Below, piece by piece: positions 8,737 through 17,730 of a stretch of 64,000 nucleotides of DNA. This DNA comes from Metabacillus lacus (lineage in GTDB: Bacteria; Bacillota; Bacilli; Bacillales; Bacillaceae). A program made the position numbers and the translations under genes. The DNA is taken from the NCBI RefSeq assembly GCF_009674805.1, contig NZ_WKKI01000016.1, positions 1 to 64,000 of the forward strand, written 5' to 3'. The number at the start of each line of letters is the position of its first letter. The stretch's first letter is position 1. The notes beneath the pieces were generated by a model. That model was not told where the DNA came from. It worked only from the letters and a program-made list of their open reading frames with translations, and searched no databases.

Positions 8737-10422
8737 TTAAAATGTTAAGGAATACACAATGCTTTCATAAGGGCGGAGCTTGATTTTCCCCTCTTCCTCA
8801 GCACTTTCCTCCCCATAGTTTCCGATCAGCTTTTTCTTTGTTACAAAGCCGCCAGCTTCTTCAGGCCATTCCAATGCTGTTTCATCACCGTAAAAGTTGT
8901 TGACCACCAGCAGCTTTTCATTGCCCAGTGTTCTGATATAGGCAAAAATGGAAGGATGATTTTCGAGAATCAGGTCATACGCTCCGTACACAATGATCTC
9001 ATGTTTCTTCCGCAGCTCTATCAGCTTTTTGTAATGATAAAAAATAGAGTCAGCATTCTCAAGGGCACTTTCTACATTTATCTCATGATAATTCGGATGA
9101 ACTCCGATCCACGGCTTCGCTTCCGAAAAGCCTGCATATTCGCTGCTGTCCCACTGCATAGGCGTTCTGGCGTTGTCCCTGCTTTTTGCGTAGATAGATG
9201 CCATAATGTCTTCATGCTGCTTTCCTTCTTCTAATGCTTCACGATAGTAATTAAGTGTTTCAATGTCTTTATATTCTTCAAGGGATTGAAATTGAATATT
9301 GGTCATTCCAATCTCTTCGCCTTGATAAATATAGGGAGTGCCCTTCATCATATGAAGAATGGTAGCCAGCATTTTCGCAGACTCTGTATGATATTCACTG
9401 TCATTCCCAAAACGGGAAACCACCCGCGGCTGATCATGATTATTCCAGTACAAGCTGTTCCAGCCGTTATTTTCGAGCTCCTTTTGCCACTTGGTTAAGT
9501 TTTGTTTCAGTTCCAGCAGATTCAGCGGTTTTAATCCCCACTTTGGTTTGCCGGGATATTTATCAAGCCCCATATGTTCGAATTGAAAAACCATATTCAA
9601 CTCTTTGCGCTCCTCCCCTGTATACAGCAGGGCCAAGTCAGGAGAAACCTTCGGGCATTCACCAACTGTCATCATGTCGTACTGTGACAGTACTTTTTCA
9701 TTCATTTCCCTTAAGTAGTCGTGCACTTTTGGACCGTTGAACTGATAATCCATCAGTACCTCACGCCCATTTTTATAGTCTTCATAGGAAGAGAGAAACT
9801 CTTTCTTTGAAATCATGTTAATAACATCCAGCCTGAATCCGTCTATTCCCTTATCAAGCCAGAATTTCATCATATTATACACTGACTCGCGGAGCTTTGG
9901 ATTCTCCCAATTCAAATCTGGCTGCTTTTTTGAAAACATATGAAGATAATATTCATCTGTAGCTTCATCATACTCCCAGGCTGAGCCCCCGAATGTGGCC
10001 TTCCAGTCTGTTGGAGGACCGCCATTTTTCCCCGGTCTCCAAATATAATAATCACGATACTCGTTATCCTTGGATTTTTTCGATTCCATAAACCAAGCGT
10101 GCTCATCTGACGAATGATTCACTACCAGATCCATGACAAGCTTCATTTCTCTCCTATGCATTTCTGCCAGCAGAGTATCCCAGTCCTCCATGGTGCCGAA
10201 TTCTGTCATAATTTCTTCGTAGTCGCTGATATCATAGCCCATGTCATCATTCGGAGATTGATAAACCGGCGAAAGCCAGACAACGTCTATGCCCAGGTTT
10301 TTCAAATAATCCAGCTTTGTCAAGATTCCCGGGATATCCCCGATGCCGTCTCCATTGCTGTCCATAAAGCTGCGGGGATAAATTTGATATACAACACTTT
10401 CTTTCCACCATTGTTTACTCAT
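8737..10422 (-). CDS. malL: Oligo-1,6-glucosidase / alpha-glucosidase (GH13)
   Basis: A cytoplasmic exo-acting alpha-glucosidase that cuts alpha-1,6 and other short alpha-glucosides. The 561 residues equal the length of Bacillus subtilis MalL. The GH13 regions are visible: DLVVNHSSDEH, GFRLDVIN (nucleophile Asp), TVGE (acid/base Glu) and NNHDQPR (transition-state Asp). There is no signal peptide. It is the second gene of an operon, 21 bases behind the LacI-type regulator, with AAGGAG before the ATG. Control is therefore likely through the operator in front of that regulator. The symbol is given by family; the exact substrate (isomaltose, sucrose, trehalose-like) is not certain. Confidence 0.9.
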   Translation of the reverse strand: MSKQWWKESVVYQIYPRSFMDSNGDGIGDIPGILTKLDYLKNLGIDVVWLSPVYQSPNDDMGYDISDYEEIMTEFGTMEDWDTLLAEMHRREMKLVMDLVVNHSSDEHAWFMESKKSKDNEYRDYYIWRPGKNGGPPTDWKATFGGSAWEYDEATDEYYLHMFSKKQPDLNWENPKLRESVYNMMKFWLDKGIDGFRLDVINMISKKEFLSSYEDYKNGREVLMDYQFNGPKVHDYLREMNEKVLSQYDMMTVGECPKVSPDLALLYTGEERKELNMVFQFEHMGLDKYPGKPKWGLKPLNLLELKQNLTKWQKELENNGWNSLYWNNHDQPRVVSRFGNDSEYHTESAKMLATILHMMKGTPYIYQGEEIGMTNIQFQSLEEYKDIETLNYYREALEEGKQHEDIMASIYAKSRDNARTPMQWDSSEYAGFSEAKPWIGVHPNYHEINVESALENADSIFYHYKKLIELRKKHEIIVYGAYDLILENHPSIFAYIRTLGNEKLLVVNNFYGDETALEWPEEAGGFVTKKKLIGNYGEESAEEEGKIKLRPYESIVYSLTF

Positions 10423-10443
10423 AGATGTTCACTCCTTGTATGT

Positions 10444-11454
10444 CTATATACTACTTACACTTTGTCTGATACAAATATTGTGGGGCAGAATCCGTTTTTC
10501 ATACAACAATTCGCCTGCTTCAATTCCCTGTATCATCATATTTGCTGCCTCCCGCCCCAGAGCTGTATAGGAATACTGAACTCCTGATAACGGGATAATG
10601 GAAGCCTGGGCCAAATCAGTATCATCCAGACCCATCACTGACACGTCTTCCGGCACCCTGTAACCGTGCTGAAGCAGACAATTTACAGCACCGACAGCCA
10701 TGCCGTCATTTCCCGCCAGTACTGCAGTAGGCTTTTCTTGTTCATTAAGAATTTGCTTCATCAGCGTGTATCCGTCCCCAATATGATAGGAGCCCCTTTT
10801 TTGAAGTGCAGGACGCAGATAGACACCATACTCTTTTAATGCTGCTTTTACACCGTTTTCTCTCAGTACAGCACTGTCCGAGCTTTCCGGACCTCCTATA
10901 TAGGCAAACCTCCTGTGCCCCAAAGAAAGCAGGGAGGATGCGGCTTCTTTCGCAAGCTGAAAATTGTCAAAACCTGCATTGGAAATACCTGCACTGTCCG
11001 TATCCTGCATTAGAATAACCACCGGGAAAGGTAATTTTTTCATAATCTTTTCATGTTCCTCTGTAAACTGGCGCGTTGCAAAGACCATGCCTTCAACCCT
11101 TTTCTGCCTGAACAGCTCTATCTGTTTCATTTCATTTTCAAAGATGCCATTGGAACCGGCAATGAGAAGACTGTAGCCATTTTCACTCAATTGCTCATTT
11201 AACCCGTTTACGGCTTTTGGTATTCCTTCCCCTGTCATCGCATGAACAATCAAACCAATGAGATTGGTTTTCTTTTCAGCTAATTCCCGAGCCAAAACAT
11301 TGGGGCGGTAGCCTGTCTGTTCAATCAGTTCTTCGATCTTTTTCCTGGTGCTTTCTTTCACTTTTCCGCTATGATTCAGCACCCTTGAAACGGTTGCGGT
11401 GGAGACTCCCGCAAGCTTCGCAATCTCCTTCATATTTAAATCATTCACTTTCAT
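10444..11454 (-). CDS. LacI/GalR-family transcriptional regulator
   Basis: A sugar-responsive repressor. The N-terminal helix-turn-helix reads MKEIAKLAGVSTATVSRVLN and is followed by the hinge and a periplasmic-binding-protein-like effector domain (GLIVH, GNDGMAVGA, PEDVSVMGLDD). I chose the second of two adjacent ATGs (11454), since GAGGG lies six bases upstream of it and only three from the first. The open frame extends further but without a site. The gene leads the operon with the glucosidase, so the likely effector is an alpha-glucoside. A perfect palindrome between its promoter and start suggests autoregulation. Confidence 0.92.
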   Translation of the reverse strand: MKVNDLNMKEIAKLAGVSTATVSRVLNHSGKVKESTRKKIEELIEQTGYRPNVLARELAEKKTNLIGLIVHAMTGEGIPKAVNGLNEQLSENGYSLLIAGSNGIFENEMKQIELFRQKRVEGMVFATRQFTEEHEKIMKKLPFPVVILMQDTDSAGISNAGFDNFQLAKEAASSLLSLGHRRFAYIGGPESSDSAVLRENGVKAALKEYGVYLRPALQKRGSYHIGDGYTLMKQILNEQEKPTAVLAGNDGMAVGAVNCLLQHGYRVPEDVSVMGLDDTDLAQASIIPLSGVQYSYTALGREAANMMIQGIEAGELLYEKRILPHNICIRQSVSSI

Positions 11455-11483
11455 CATGAACCCTCTTTTAAATTGCATATAAA

Positions 11484-11499
11484 ATGTAATGCATTACAT
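11484..11499. promoter_or_regulatory. Palindromic operator for the LacI-type regulator
   Basis: ATGTAATGCATTACAT is a perfect 16-bp palindrome 30 bases before the regulator start and just downstream of the expected transcription start. Placement and shape fit a LacI-family operator acting by autorepression. The match to this regulator is inferred from position. Confidence 0.75.
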
Positions 11500-11511
11500 T
11501 CCTCGTAAATA

Positions 11512-11540
11512 AGTATAGGAGAAAAAGAGATCAGGGTCAA
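11512..11540 (-). promoter_or_regulatory. Sigma-A promoter of the lacI-malL operon
   Basis: On the minus strand, TTGACC (11540-11535) and TATACT (11517-11512) are separated by exactly 17 bases. The start point would fall a few bases before the operator palindrome. Confidence 0.75.
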
Positions 11541-11572
11541 ACACATCTTAAACCTCCTGAAATGACTCTTAT

Positions 11573-11589
11573 GTTACAAAATATTTACA
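11573..11589 (-). promoter_or_regulatory. Candidate WalR (YycF) box
   Basis: Read on the minus strand, TGTAAA-N5-TGTAAC fits the WalR direct-repeat consensus TGTWAH-N5-TGTWAH at every position. It lies in the gap between the lacI operon and the YocH-like gene. YocH-type autolysins are classic WalR targets, but this box is 234 bases before that start and in reverse orientation, so its target is uncertain. Nothing else firm is seen in 11541-11822. Confidence 0.5.
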
Positions 11590-11822
11590 CCAATGTTTCT
11601 GTAAGCGATTTTCCTGAAGAATCCTGCTGATATAAGGAACTTTAGTCTTCCAGAATAGGAAAATTATTATATACTTTCCCTTTTAAACACATAATTAGCC
11701 AATAATTGTTACATTTCTCTATTTAACTGTAATAAAAATAGAATAACACTGAAACACCCCTGTCATATAAAACTGATATCTTAAGTCATTATAAGAACAA
11801 CAACAAAAGGGGACTTTCAATT

Positions 11823-12374
11823 TTGAAAAAGTTTATTGTAACACTCTCAACTGTTATGCTTTTGTCACTTGGGTTTTCTGGTCAAGCTTTTGCCGCAAGC
11901 TATAAGGTTCAATCAGGCGATACGTTGTGGAGCATTGCAAAGAAAAACAAAGTTACCGTTGCACAGTTAAAAAGCTGGAATAAACTTTCATCAGATAACA
12001 TTAAGCCCAATCAAGTTCTTCAGCTTTCCGGAAAGAGTGCACCAGCTGCTGCTTCTGCAAAAAATTCTGCTCCTACCCAAAACTATAAAGAACTGACAGT
12101 AACAGCAACTGCCTACACTGCAAGCTGCAAAGGCTGCAGCGGCATTACAGCTACCGGCATTAACTTAAAGAAAAACCCAAATGCAAAGGTTATATCCGTA
12201 GATCCGAGAGTCATTCCGCTTGGATCAAAAGTATATGTAGAAGGCTATGGATATGCGATTGCTGCTGATAAAGGCCATGCAATTAAAAACAATAAAATTG
12301 ATGTATTCTTCTCCTCTCATTCAACCGCAAAAAAATGGGGAGTTAAAAAAGTGAAAATTAAAGTGTATCAATAA
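11823..12374 (+). CDS. Secreted LysM and 3D-domain cell-wall protein (YocH-like)
   Basis: A secreted peptidoglycan-binding protein of 183 residues. A signal peptide ends at AFA-AS (about 24/25). One LysM domain follows (YKVQSGDTLWSIAKKN, about 27-70), then an Ala/Ser linker, then a C-terminal 3D domain (about 92-183) whose conserved Asp residues appear in DPRVIPLG, AADKGHAI and KIDVFF. The 3D fold is shared with lytic transglycosylase MltA-like and stationary-phase Sps/Rpf2-like enzymes, so a murein hydrolase role is likely. The start is TTG, with AAAGGGG eight bases upstream. YocH of B. subtilis has two LysM domains; this one has a single copy. Confidence 0.9.
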   Translation: MKKFIVTLSTVMLLSLGFSGQAFAASYKVQSGDTLWSIAKKNKVTVAQLKSWNKLSSDNIKPNQVLQLSGKSAPAAASAKNSAPTQNYKELTVTATAYTASCKGCSGITATGINLKKNPNAKVISVDPRVIPLGSKVYVEGYGYAIAADKGHAIKNNKIDVFFSSHSTAKKWGVKKVKIKVYQ

Positions 12375-12382
12375 TCAATAGA

Positions 12383-12432
12383 ATACGAAAAAGGGTGTTC
12401 CAATAGCAGATGCTGGAACACCCTTTTTCGTA
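12383..12432 (+). terminator. Terminator of the LysM-3D gene
   Basis: A near-perfect 20-bp stem ATACGAAAAAGGGTGTTCCA with its complement around a ten-base loop. A T run lies within the right arm. Confidence 0.9.
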
Positions 12433-12506
12433 TTTGTCGTTTCAGCTTATATTGGAACACGATTGATCTCGAAAAGAAGTGCAGCGATGCCAATTTCAGA
12501 ACATAG

Positions 12507-12534
12507 AAAAAAAGCCAAATTCACATTGGCTTTT
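12507..12534 (-). terminator. Terminator downstream of the MFS gene
   Basis: Stem AAAAGCCAA/TTGGCTTTT with a T run on the minus strand, about 100 bases past the MFS stop codon. Confidence 0.65.
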
Positions 12535-12632
12535 AAAAGAATATGTGTCAGAAAGTGAGTACTGTTTCTGCAAACATATCAGCTGCACTATTAGATTAGT
12601 AACTTGTGTCTAAGGTCCAATCCGGCTCATTA

Positions 12633-13880
12633 TTACTGTGTTTTTGCAGGAACCTTTTGAGCGATCAGGGCAGGCTGACTTTTATCCTTGAAAAGAGGGA
12701 TAATAATTGCCACGCCAATGATGAACAGCACGGCGGATGTTTGGTAGACGGCTGTAATTCCTGCGAGATTCTTTATCGGACCAGCCAGGCTCATCATGAC
12801 CACCATTGCCCCCATAAAGAGCGGCGTCATAATTCCGTTAACTCTGCCGACAAATGCTTCTTCCGAGTTTTGCAAAATCATGGTATTAATGCTGATCTGG
12901 ATAGCAGGCATCATGAGGCCGCTTAGAAATTGCGCTGCGAGAGAAAGCCAGATTATCTGTGAAAAACCCATAATAGAGAATGAAATGGCGTCAAACACCA
13001 TGCCTGCGGCCAGCAGTTTGATAGGGGCTATCTTTTTTGAGAGAACCAGAGCAGCTCCTCCTCCAAAAATCATGGCCACTCCATTCACCGCCATAAACCA
13101 TTGCAAAAACTCTTTTTCGGCACCCAGCTGTTCTGTGACGATAAAAATGCCAAGCGGCTGAGTCAAACCGATTGCAAGGCCCGCCACAAAAAAATTGCCT
13201 CCGAGAATGGTCAAAAAACGATTATTTCTTACATACTGAAAGCCCTTGATTAAATCTTGCTTAATGGTTGAAGTTTCTTTTTGCGCAGCCTGCTGATCTT
13301 GCGGAAGAAACAGCAGCGCTCCGGCAGATAAAAGAAACATGATGCCGGTTATAGCGATGGATATGATGATGCCATACTGCTGAAAGACAAAGGTGCCGAT
13401 GACCGGGCCGAGAATCATAAAAATGGCGAACATAGACTGATAGATGCTCATGCCCATTTGAATCTGTTCTTCGGGAACATGCTTTTTGAACAGCTTCATC
13501 CCGGATGGCTGGGAAAATTGTGACAAGATGGCTGAAATGAGCATGGCAAAAAACACTGCTTTCCATGTACCGAACTCAAGGGTCAAGAGCACCGCAAACA
13601 CAGATACAGCACTGAGAACATCACACCAGATCATGGTGCGTTTCGGCCGCCAGCGGTCTGCAAAGGCTCCCCCGATAATAGAAAATATAAAGATGGGAGC
13701 AAACTCGGCCACAGAAATCATTGAAACGGCGAATGGATCTCCATTTGTCATTTCCATTACGAACAACAGCACAGAAAAATTTCTTATCCAGATGCCAAGC
13801 TGCAAAAAAAGCCCGGATAGCAGAATTGCCCTTACGAATCGATTTCGCAATAAAGCTGAAAGTCCTGCATTTTGACTCAT
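12633..13880 (-). CDS. MFS transporter, 12 transmembrane segments
   Basis: A 415-residue secondary transporter with about twelve hydrophobic segments in two bundles. The major facilitator loop 2-3 signature is visible as GGAFADRWRPKR at about 70-81. The N-terminal half (SVAEFAPIFIFSIIGG) resembles the MFS_3 group, which includes the enterobactin exporter EntS and macrolide efflux proteins. Export is more likely than uptake, but the substrate is open. The gene stands alone on the minus strand, between the LysM-3D gene and the histidine kinase. Confidence 0.9.
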   Translation of the reverse strand: MSQNAGLSALLRNRFVRAILLSGLFLQLGIWIRNFSVLLFVMEMTNGDPFAVSMISVAEFAPIFIFSIIGGAFADRWRPKRTMIWCDVLSAVSVFAVLLTLEFGTWKAVFFAMLISAILSQFSQPSGMKLFKKHVPEEQIQMGMSIYQSMFAIFMILGPVIGTFVFQQYGIIISIAITGIMFLLSAGALLFLPQDQQAAQKETSTIKQDLIKGFQYVRNNRFLTILGGNFFVAGLAIGLTQPLGIFIVTEQLGAEKEFLQWFMAVNGVAMIFGGGAALVLSKKIAPIKLLAAGMVFDAISFSIMGFSQIIWLSLAAQFLSGLMMPAIQISINTMILQNSEEAFVGRVNGIMTPLFMGAMVVMMSLAGPIKNLAGITAVYQTSAVLFIIGVAIIIPLFKDKSQPALIAQKVPAKTQ

Positions 13881-13942
13881 CTCACTTCTTCCCCTCGCCC
13901 TGATTTCAAAAGTATCTATATCATCTCAACAGAGTTATTTTT

Positions 13943-15364
13943 TCAGCTGTATGCTTTTGCCTTTTCATCTCCAGGAAGCAAGATCGTAACCGTTGTCCCG
14001 GTGCCTTCTTCACTCTCAATGGTCATTCTGCCATGATGGTCCTCCAGTATTTTAAAGCAGGTCATCAATCCGAGACCTGTACCCTTTTCCTTTGTGGAAT
14101 AAAAGGGTTCTCCAAGCTGAGAAAGGCGATCCTTTGGAATTCCGCAGCCATTATCTGCGACTTTTATGGAAATACTGCCTGATGATAAGGCTGAAATCGT
14201 TACCTCTACGAAACCTCTTTCTCTGATTGCATCCAGAGCGTTTTGAATTACATTTAACAGCACTTGTTTTAATGAATTTGAATCTCCGAGAATTTCCGGG
14301 ATGTGTCCCTTTACTTTCAAAGAAATATCCTGATTCTGCAAAGCCGCTTGAGCCTTTAAAAGCTGTACAACCTGCCTGGCTAAATCATCTGCTGCAAGAT
14401 ATTCCTTCTTTTCAATATGTGGCTTTGACATGCTCAAAAACTCTGAAATAATGCTTTCTACCCTCTCCAGCTCCTGCAGCACAATTTCTGTATACAGGGG
14501 ATTATATTCTTTTGTAGAAGAAAATAATTGCATAAAACCCTTAATAGGTGTTAATGGATTTCTGATTTCATGTGCAACTGCAGCTGCCAGCTGTCCAACA
14601 ACAGCGAGTTTTTCCGATTTTCTGATCAGCTGGTTGGTCTCGACTCTTTGCTGTATATCACGTGAGACTGAAATAAGCTCCCGAAGCTCATTAGTAGCAT
14701 CATCAAACATTCCTTTAATAGCAGTTTCCATCCAGACAAGAGAGCCGTCTCTCCTGACAGCCCTAAACTGCACAACTACTGCAGGGTTGTCGGGGCTCAT
14801 TCTGCTCACAGCTTCCCTCAGTAAATGATGATCTTCTTCAAGTATATATTCCAAAGGCCTTTTATAAATCATTTCCTCTGGTAAAAATCCTAAGATTGTT
14901 TGAACAGAAGGACAAACATATAAATAGGTAGAGTCCACATCATGAAGATTTATCATGTCAGTGGAATGCTCTGCAAGCAGCCGGTATTTTCGCTCGCTTT
15001 GTACTTTCTCAGTAATATCAATTACCTGTGCAAGAAGGTAATCCTTCCCTGACGTACAGTCCTGGATAAGTGAAACCTTGAGAATTCCTATTTTAATGAC
15101 TGTATTTCTCGTCACAAACCGCTTTTCTCCTTGAAATTCCTTTTTATGTCCGGATGCGATGGTTTTCAACACCATGATATCCTGCTCTCTGCTTTCAACA
15201 GGAAGCATTTCACTGAGTGTCTGAAGGGTCAGATCTTTTTCTTCATAGCCAATAAACTCATAAAATGCAGGATTGCAGGCAACCTCGCTAAAATCTGTTG
15301 TACTGACCAACTGAGGAAGACTTGACTGATAGAAAATTTCTTTAAATATAGTTGACTGAAACAT
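13943..15364 (-). CDS. PAS-domain sensor histidine kinase (orphan, sporulation-kinase type)
   Basis: A soluble-looking sensor kinase. Two PAS regions (about 1-120 and 130-240) are followed by HisKA with the phospho-acceptor in AAAVAHEIRNPLTPIKGFMQ. The HATPase domain follows with N box NVIQNALDAI, DNGCGIP and GTGLGL. There are no transmembrane segments. No response regulator gene is adjacent; in Bacillus, orphan kinases of this build (KinA/KinE type) feed the Spo0F phosphorelay. That role is inferred. The open frame goes back to a GTG at 15397. I prefer the ATG at 15364, preceded by GAAGGG, but a GTG twelve bases earlier with AGGAG is possible. Confidence 0.88.
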   Translation of the reverse strand: MFQSTIFKEIFYQSSLPQLVSTTDFSEVACNPAFYEFIGYEEKDLTLQTLSEMLPVESREQDIMVLKTIASGHKKEFQGEKRFVTRNTVIKIGILKVSLIQDCTSGKDYLLAQVIDITEKVQSERKYRLLAEHSTDMINLHDVDSTYLYVCPSVQTILGFLPEEMIYKRPLEYILEEDHHLLREAVSRMSPDNPAVVVQFRAVRRDGSLVWMETAIKGMFDDATNELRELISVSRDIQQRVETNQLIRKSEKLAVVGQLAAAVAHEIRNPLTPIKGFMQLFSSTKEYNPLYTEIVLQELERVESIISEFLSMSKPHIEKKEYLAADDLARQVVQLLKAQAALQNQDISLKVKGHIPEILGDSNSLKQVLLNVIQNALDAIRERGFVEVTISALSSGSISIKVADNGCGIPKDRLSQLGEPFYSTKEKGTGLGLMTCFKILEDHHGRMTIESEEGTGTTVTILLPGDEKAKAYS

Positions 15365-15479
15365 TTTTCCCTTCACCACACTCCTAAATAGATACACAAC
15401 TTTAAATATAACAATAAATTACATTTATATCTATAGTGATTTATTAACGGATTCATAGACGGCTATTCAGCAGATCAGG

Positions 15480-16010
15480 GTTTTCAGCATCCACTATGTT
15501 GTACCCGGCATCACCTGCGCAACTGTAATAAGCGGAGCCTTTCCGGTTAAACGTAAAAATGTGCTATTTTTAGTATAAATAAGGGCAGCTTTTTCGGTTA
15601 TGCTCCTGAAAAACCCTTATTTCAGGCTGTTTTGGGTCCATAGCCGGAAAACCTCCGGCTATTCAGGGCTTTTTTTATGCTATTTATCCAATAAGCGGAA
15701 TTGTTACGCCTATTCTGCAGGCCAGGGTCCTCGGCACCTCCCATGTTGTACCCGGCATCACCTGCGCAACTTTAATAAGCGGAGCCTTTCCGGTTAAACG
15801 TAAAAATGTGCTATTTTTAGTATAAATAAGGGCAGCTTTTCCGGTTATACACCTGAAAAACCCTTATTTCAGGCTGTTTTGGGTCCATAGCCGGAATACC
15901 TCCGGCTATTCAGGGCTTTTTTGCTGCTATTTATCCAATAAGCGGAATTGTTACGCCTATTATGCAGACCAGGGTCCTCGGCACCTCCCATGTTGTACCC
16001 GGCATCATAT
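15480..16010. repeat. 247-bp tandem intergenic repeat, two and a partial copy
   Basis: The phrase ATGTTGTACCCGGCATCA appears at 15496, 15743 and 15990, so the unit is 247 bp. Two full copies are about 95% alike and the third is partial. Each unit contains several small imperfect palindromes such as ATAGCCGGAATACCTCCG and ATAAGCGGAATTGTTACG. Related single units lie at 23.86-24.05 and 29.6-29.9 kb. No coding potential is seen in 15400-16110. Confidence 0.9.
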
Positions 16011-16111
16011 GTGAAACCAAAAACATGCAGAGCCTTTCTTTGCTAAACCGAAAACTGTGCTTTCTTGGTGAAATTAAGGGCAGCTTTTTGAGTTATGCCT
16101 GTATCGTTCTA

Positions 16112-16147
16112 TAAAAAAAGAGCAGAAATCATATAGATTTCTGCCCT
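16112..16147 (-). terminator. Terminator overlapping the chemoreceptor stop codon
   Basis: Minus-strand stem GGGCAGAAATC/GATTTCTGCTC followed by seven Ts. The hairpin contains the last codons of the chemoreceptor gene. Confidence 0.85.
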
Positions 16148-17628
16148 TCATGAACATGCGCTAGTAAGAGTTCCGCTGTATGAGCCAGCGTGTTAATAGA
16201 ACCCACCATATTCTTTGTATTGTCTCTTTGGGATGAAGTTAATGCCTGAATTTCTTCTGAGCTTGCAGCAAGCTCTTCCACAAAGCCCGAAACCTCTTCA
16301 ATCCCCGTGGAGATATCTTTAAAGTTTTTGATTACCTCAGTGAAATAGCTGCTCATCTCCCTTACTGCCGTCAGCGTTTCCATTGAGTCTTCCGCAATTT
16401 GATTAAAAGAAATTGTTCCGCTTTCCATCACTGCATTCTGCCTGCTGAGCTGTTCATTGCTCAGCGATACTGCTTTTTCGGTCTCAGCTACTTCAAGTGT
16501 CAAGCTTTCCACTACCTGAGTAATTTCATGCGTGGCTTTGGCCGTCTCCGCAGACAGCTTTCTAACCTCTTCAGCAACAACAGTAAAGCCCTTGCCATGT
16601 TCGCCGGCCCGGGCCGCCTCTATGGAAGCATTCAGAGCCAAAAGGTTTGTCTGTTCCGATATGGTTGATATCCTGTTTGTGAATCTCTCTATGCTCTCAA
16701 AACTTTTGGAAAGCTGCTGTATGGAAGCCGTTGAAGAAGCAAGGCTTTCCTTTAAATCATCCAGCTGCTCCCCTGCTGTTTTCATCACACTGATGCTTTG
16801 CTGTGAAACGTCAGAGGATGACTCTACTTTTTTCAATGCTGCATGAACCTTTTCTTCAGCGGCAGAGAGCACCTGTTCACTGCGATCATTTATAGAAGTG
16901 ATTTTTTCCAATTCTCCTGCGTATCTAGCTGTACCCAGCGACATTTCTGTCATGGCAGCTGCTATTTCCTGCATAGATTGTCCTGACTCTGACAGTCTTT
17001 CCTTCACATCTCCTGAGGAAGAAAAAACGTGCTGAGCCGTCTCTTTGGAACGCCCGATCACCTCTGACAGTTCCCCGGACTGCAAAGTCATTTGCCGCTC
17101 TTTTTCCATCACAGAGCTGATAACTCTTCTTCCGCAATAGCTGACAAAAGCAGCAGCAAGCCACGTCATAATATAGAGGACAAACACAATTGTTAAATCC
17201 ATTATATTTTCAATGGAAGACTTTTCTGAAGCAACAAACAGCACCAGCAGGATGAGCCCGTAAAAACCTCCGAGCAGGACAATTCTTGTACTTAAATACA
17301 ACATAGTCAGTACCAGATATAAAAACAAAACAATCCAGATTCTGTCTGACGGAAGGATGTATATGACGATTCCAACCACTGCAACAGTCACTGTAACGAC
17401 TGCATATTTTGTCCACTGAAGGTTACCCTTCCATTTATAAAAACCCAGCAGCACAAGCCCCAGAGCGAAAGTAGAGAAAATAAACAGCAGCATGTCAGCA
17501 AAGCTGATAAAATCCATTAAATGAAACATAATTATCAGCGGATAAGCAGCCAGCAGCATTCCGCTAATCAAATAACTGAGCAGCTTGGTTCCCAGCACCT
17601 CAAATTCAGAAGCTTGTTGATTTCCCAA
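16129..17628 (-). CDS. Methyl-accepting chemotaxis protein with polytopic membrane sensor
   Basis: A 499-residue chemoreceptor. Residues about 13-165 are almost wholly hydrophobic (about six segments) in place of the usual extracellular ligand domain between two segments. I see no HAMP domain. The C-terminal signalling domain is a long helical hairpin, whose tip is [20 protein letters not shown] followed by [14 protein letters not shown]. It should couple to CheA/CheW and may sense membrane state, energy or a hydrophobic cue; that is inference. The start is TTG, with AAAGGGG upstream. A sigma-D-like -10 sits about 45 bases before it. Confidence 0.93.
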   Translation of the reverse strand: MGNQQASEFEVLGTKLLSYLISGMLLAAYPLIIMFHLMDFISFADMLLFIFSTFALGLVLLGFYKWKGNLQWTKYAVVTVTVAVVGIVIYILPSDRIWIVLFLYLVLTMLYLSTRIVLLGGFYGLILLVLFVASEKSSIENIMDLTIVFVLYIMTWLAAAFVSYCGRRVISSVMEKERQMTLQSGELSEVIGRSKETAQHVFSSSGDVKERLSESGQSMQEIAAAMTEMSLGTARYAGELEKITSINDRSEQVLSAAEEKVHAALKKVESSSDVSQQSISVMKTAGEQLDDLKESLASSTASIQQLSKSFESIERFTNRISTISEQTNLLALNASIEAARAGEHGKGFTVVAEEVRKLSAETAKATHEITQVVESLTLEVAETEKAVSLSNEQLSRQNAVMESGTISFNQIAEDSMETLTAVREMSSYFTEVIKNFKDISTGIEEVSGFVEELAASSEEIQALTSSQRDNTKNMVGSINTLAHTAELLLAHVHEGQKSI

Positions 17629-17672
17629 AAAACATATCCCCTTTAGAATAAAAATAAATACCTCTATATGGT

Positions 17673-17680
17673 ATATCGGT
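17673..17680 (-). promoter_or_regulatory. Sigma-D-like -10 element of the chemoreceptor gene
   Basis: ACCGATAT on the minus strand matches the motility sigma factor -10 GCCGATAT at seven of eight positions. A TAAA -35 is not present at the usual distance, so this is only a candidate. Confidence 0.45.
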
Positions 17681-17730
17681 CCATATTCCTATATCACAAG
17701 GTGTTTTTCTGGGAATTTTTTCACACTGGT

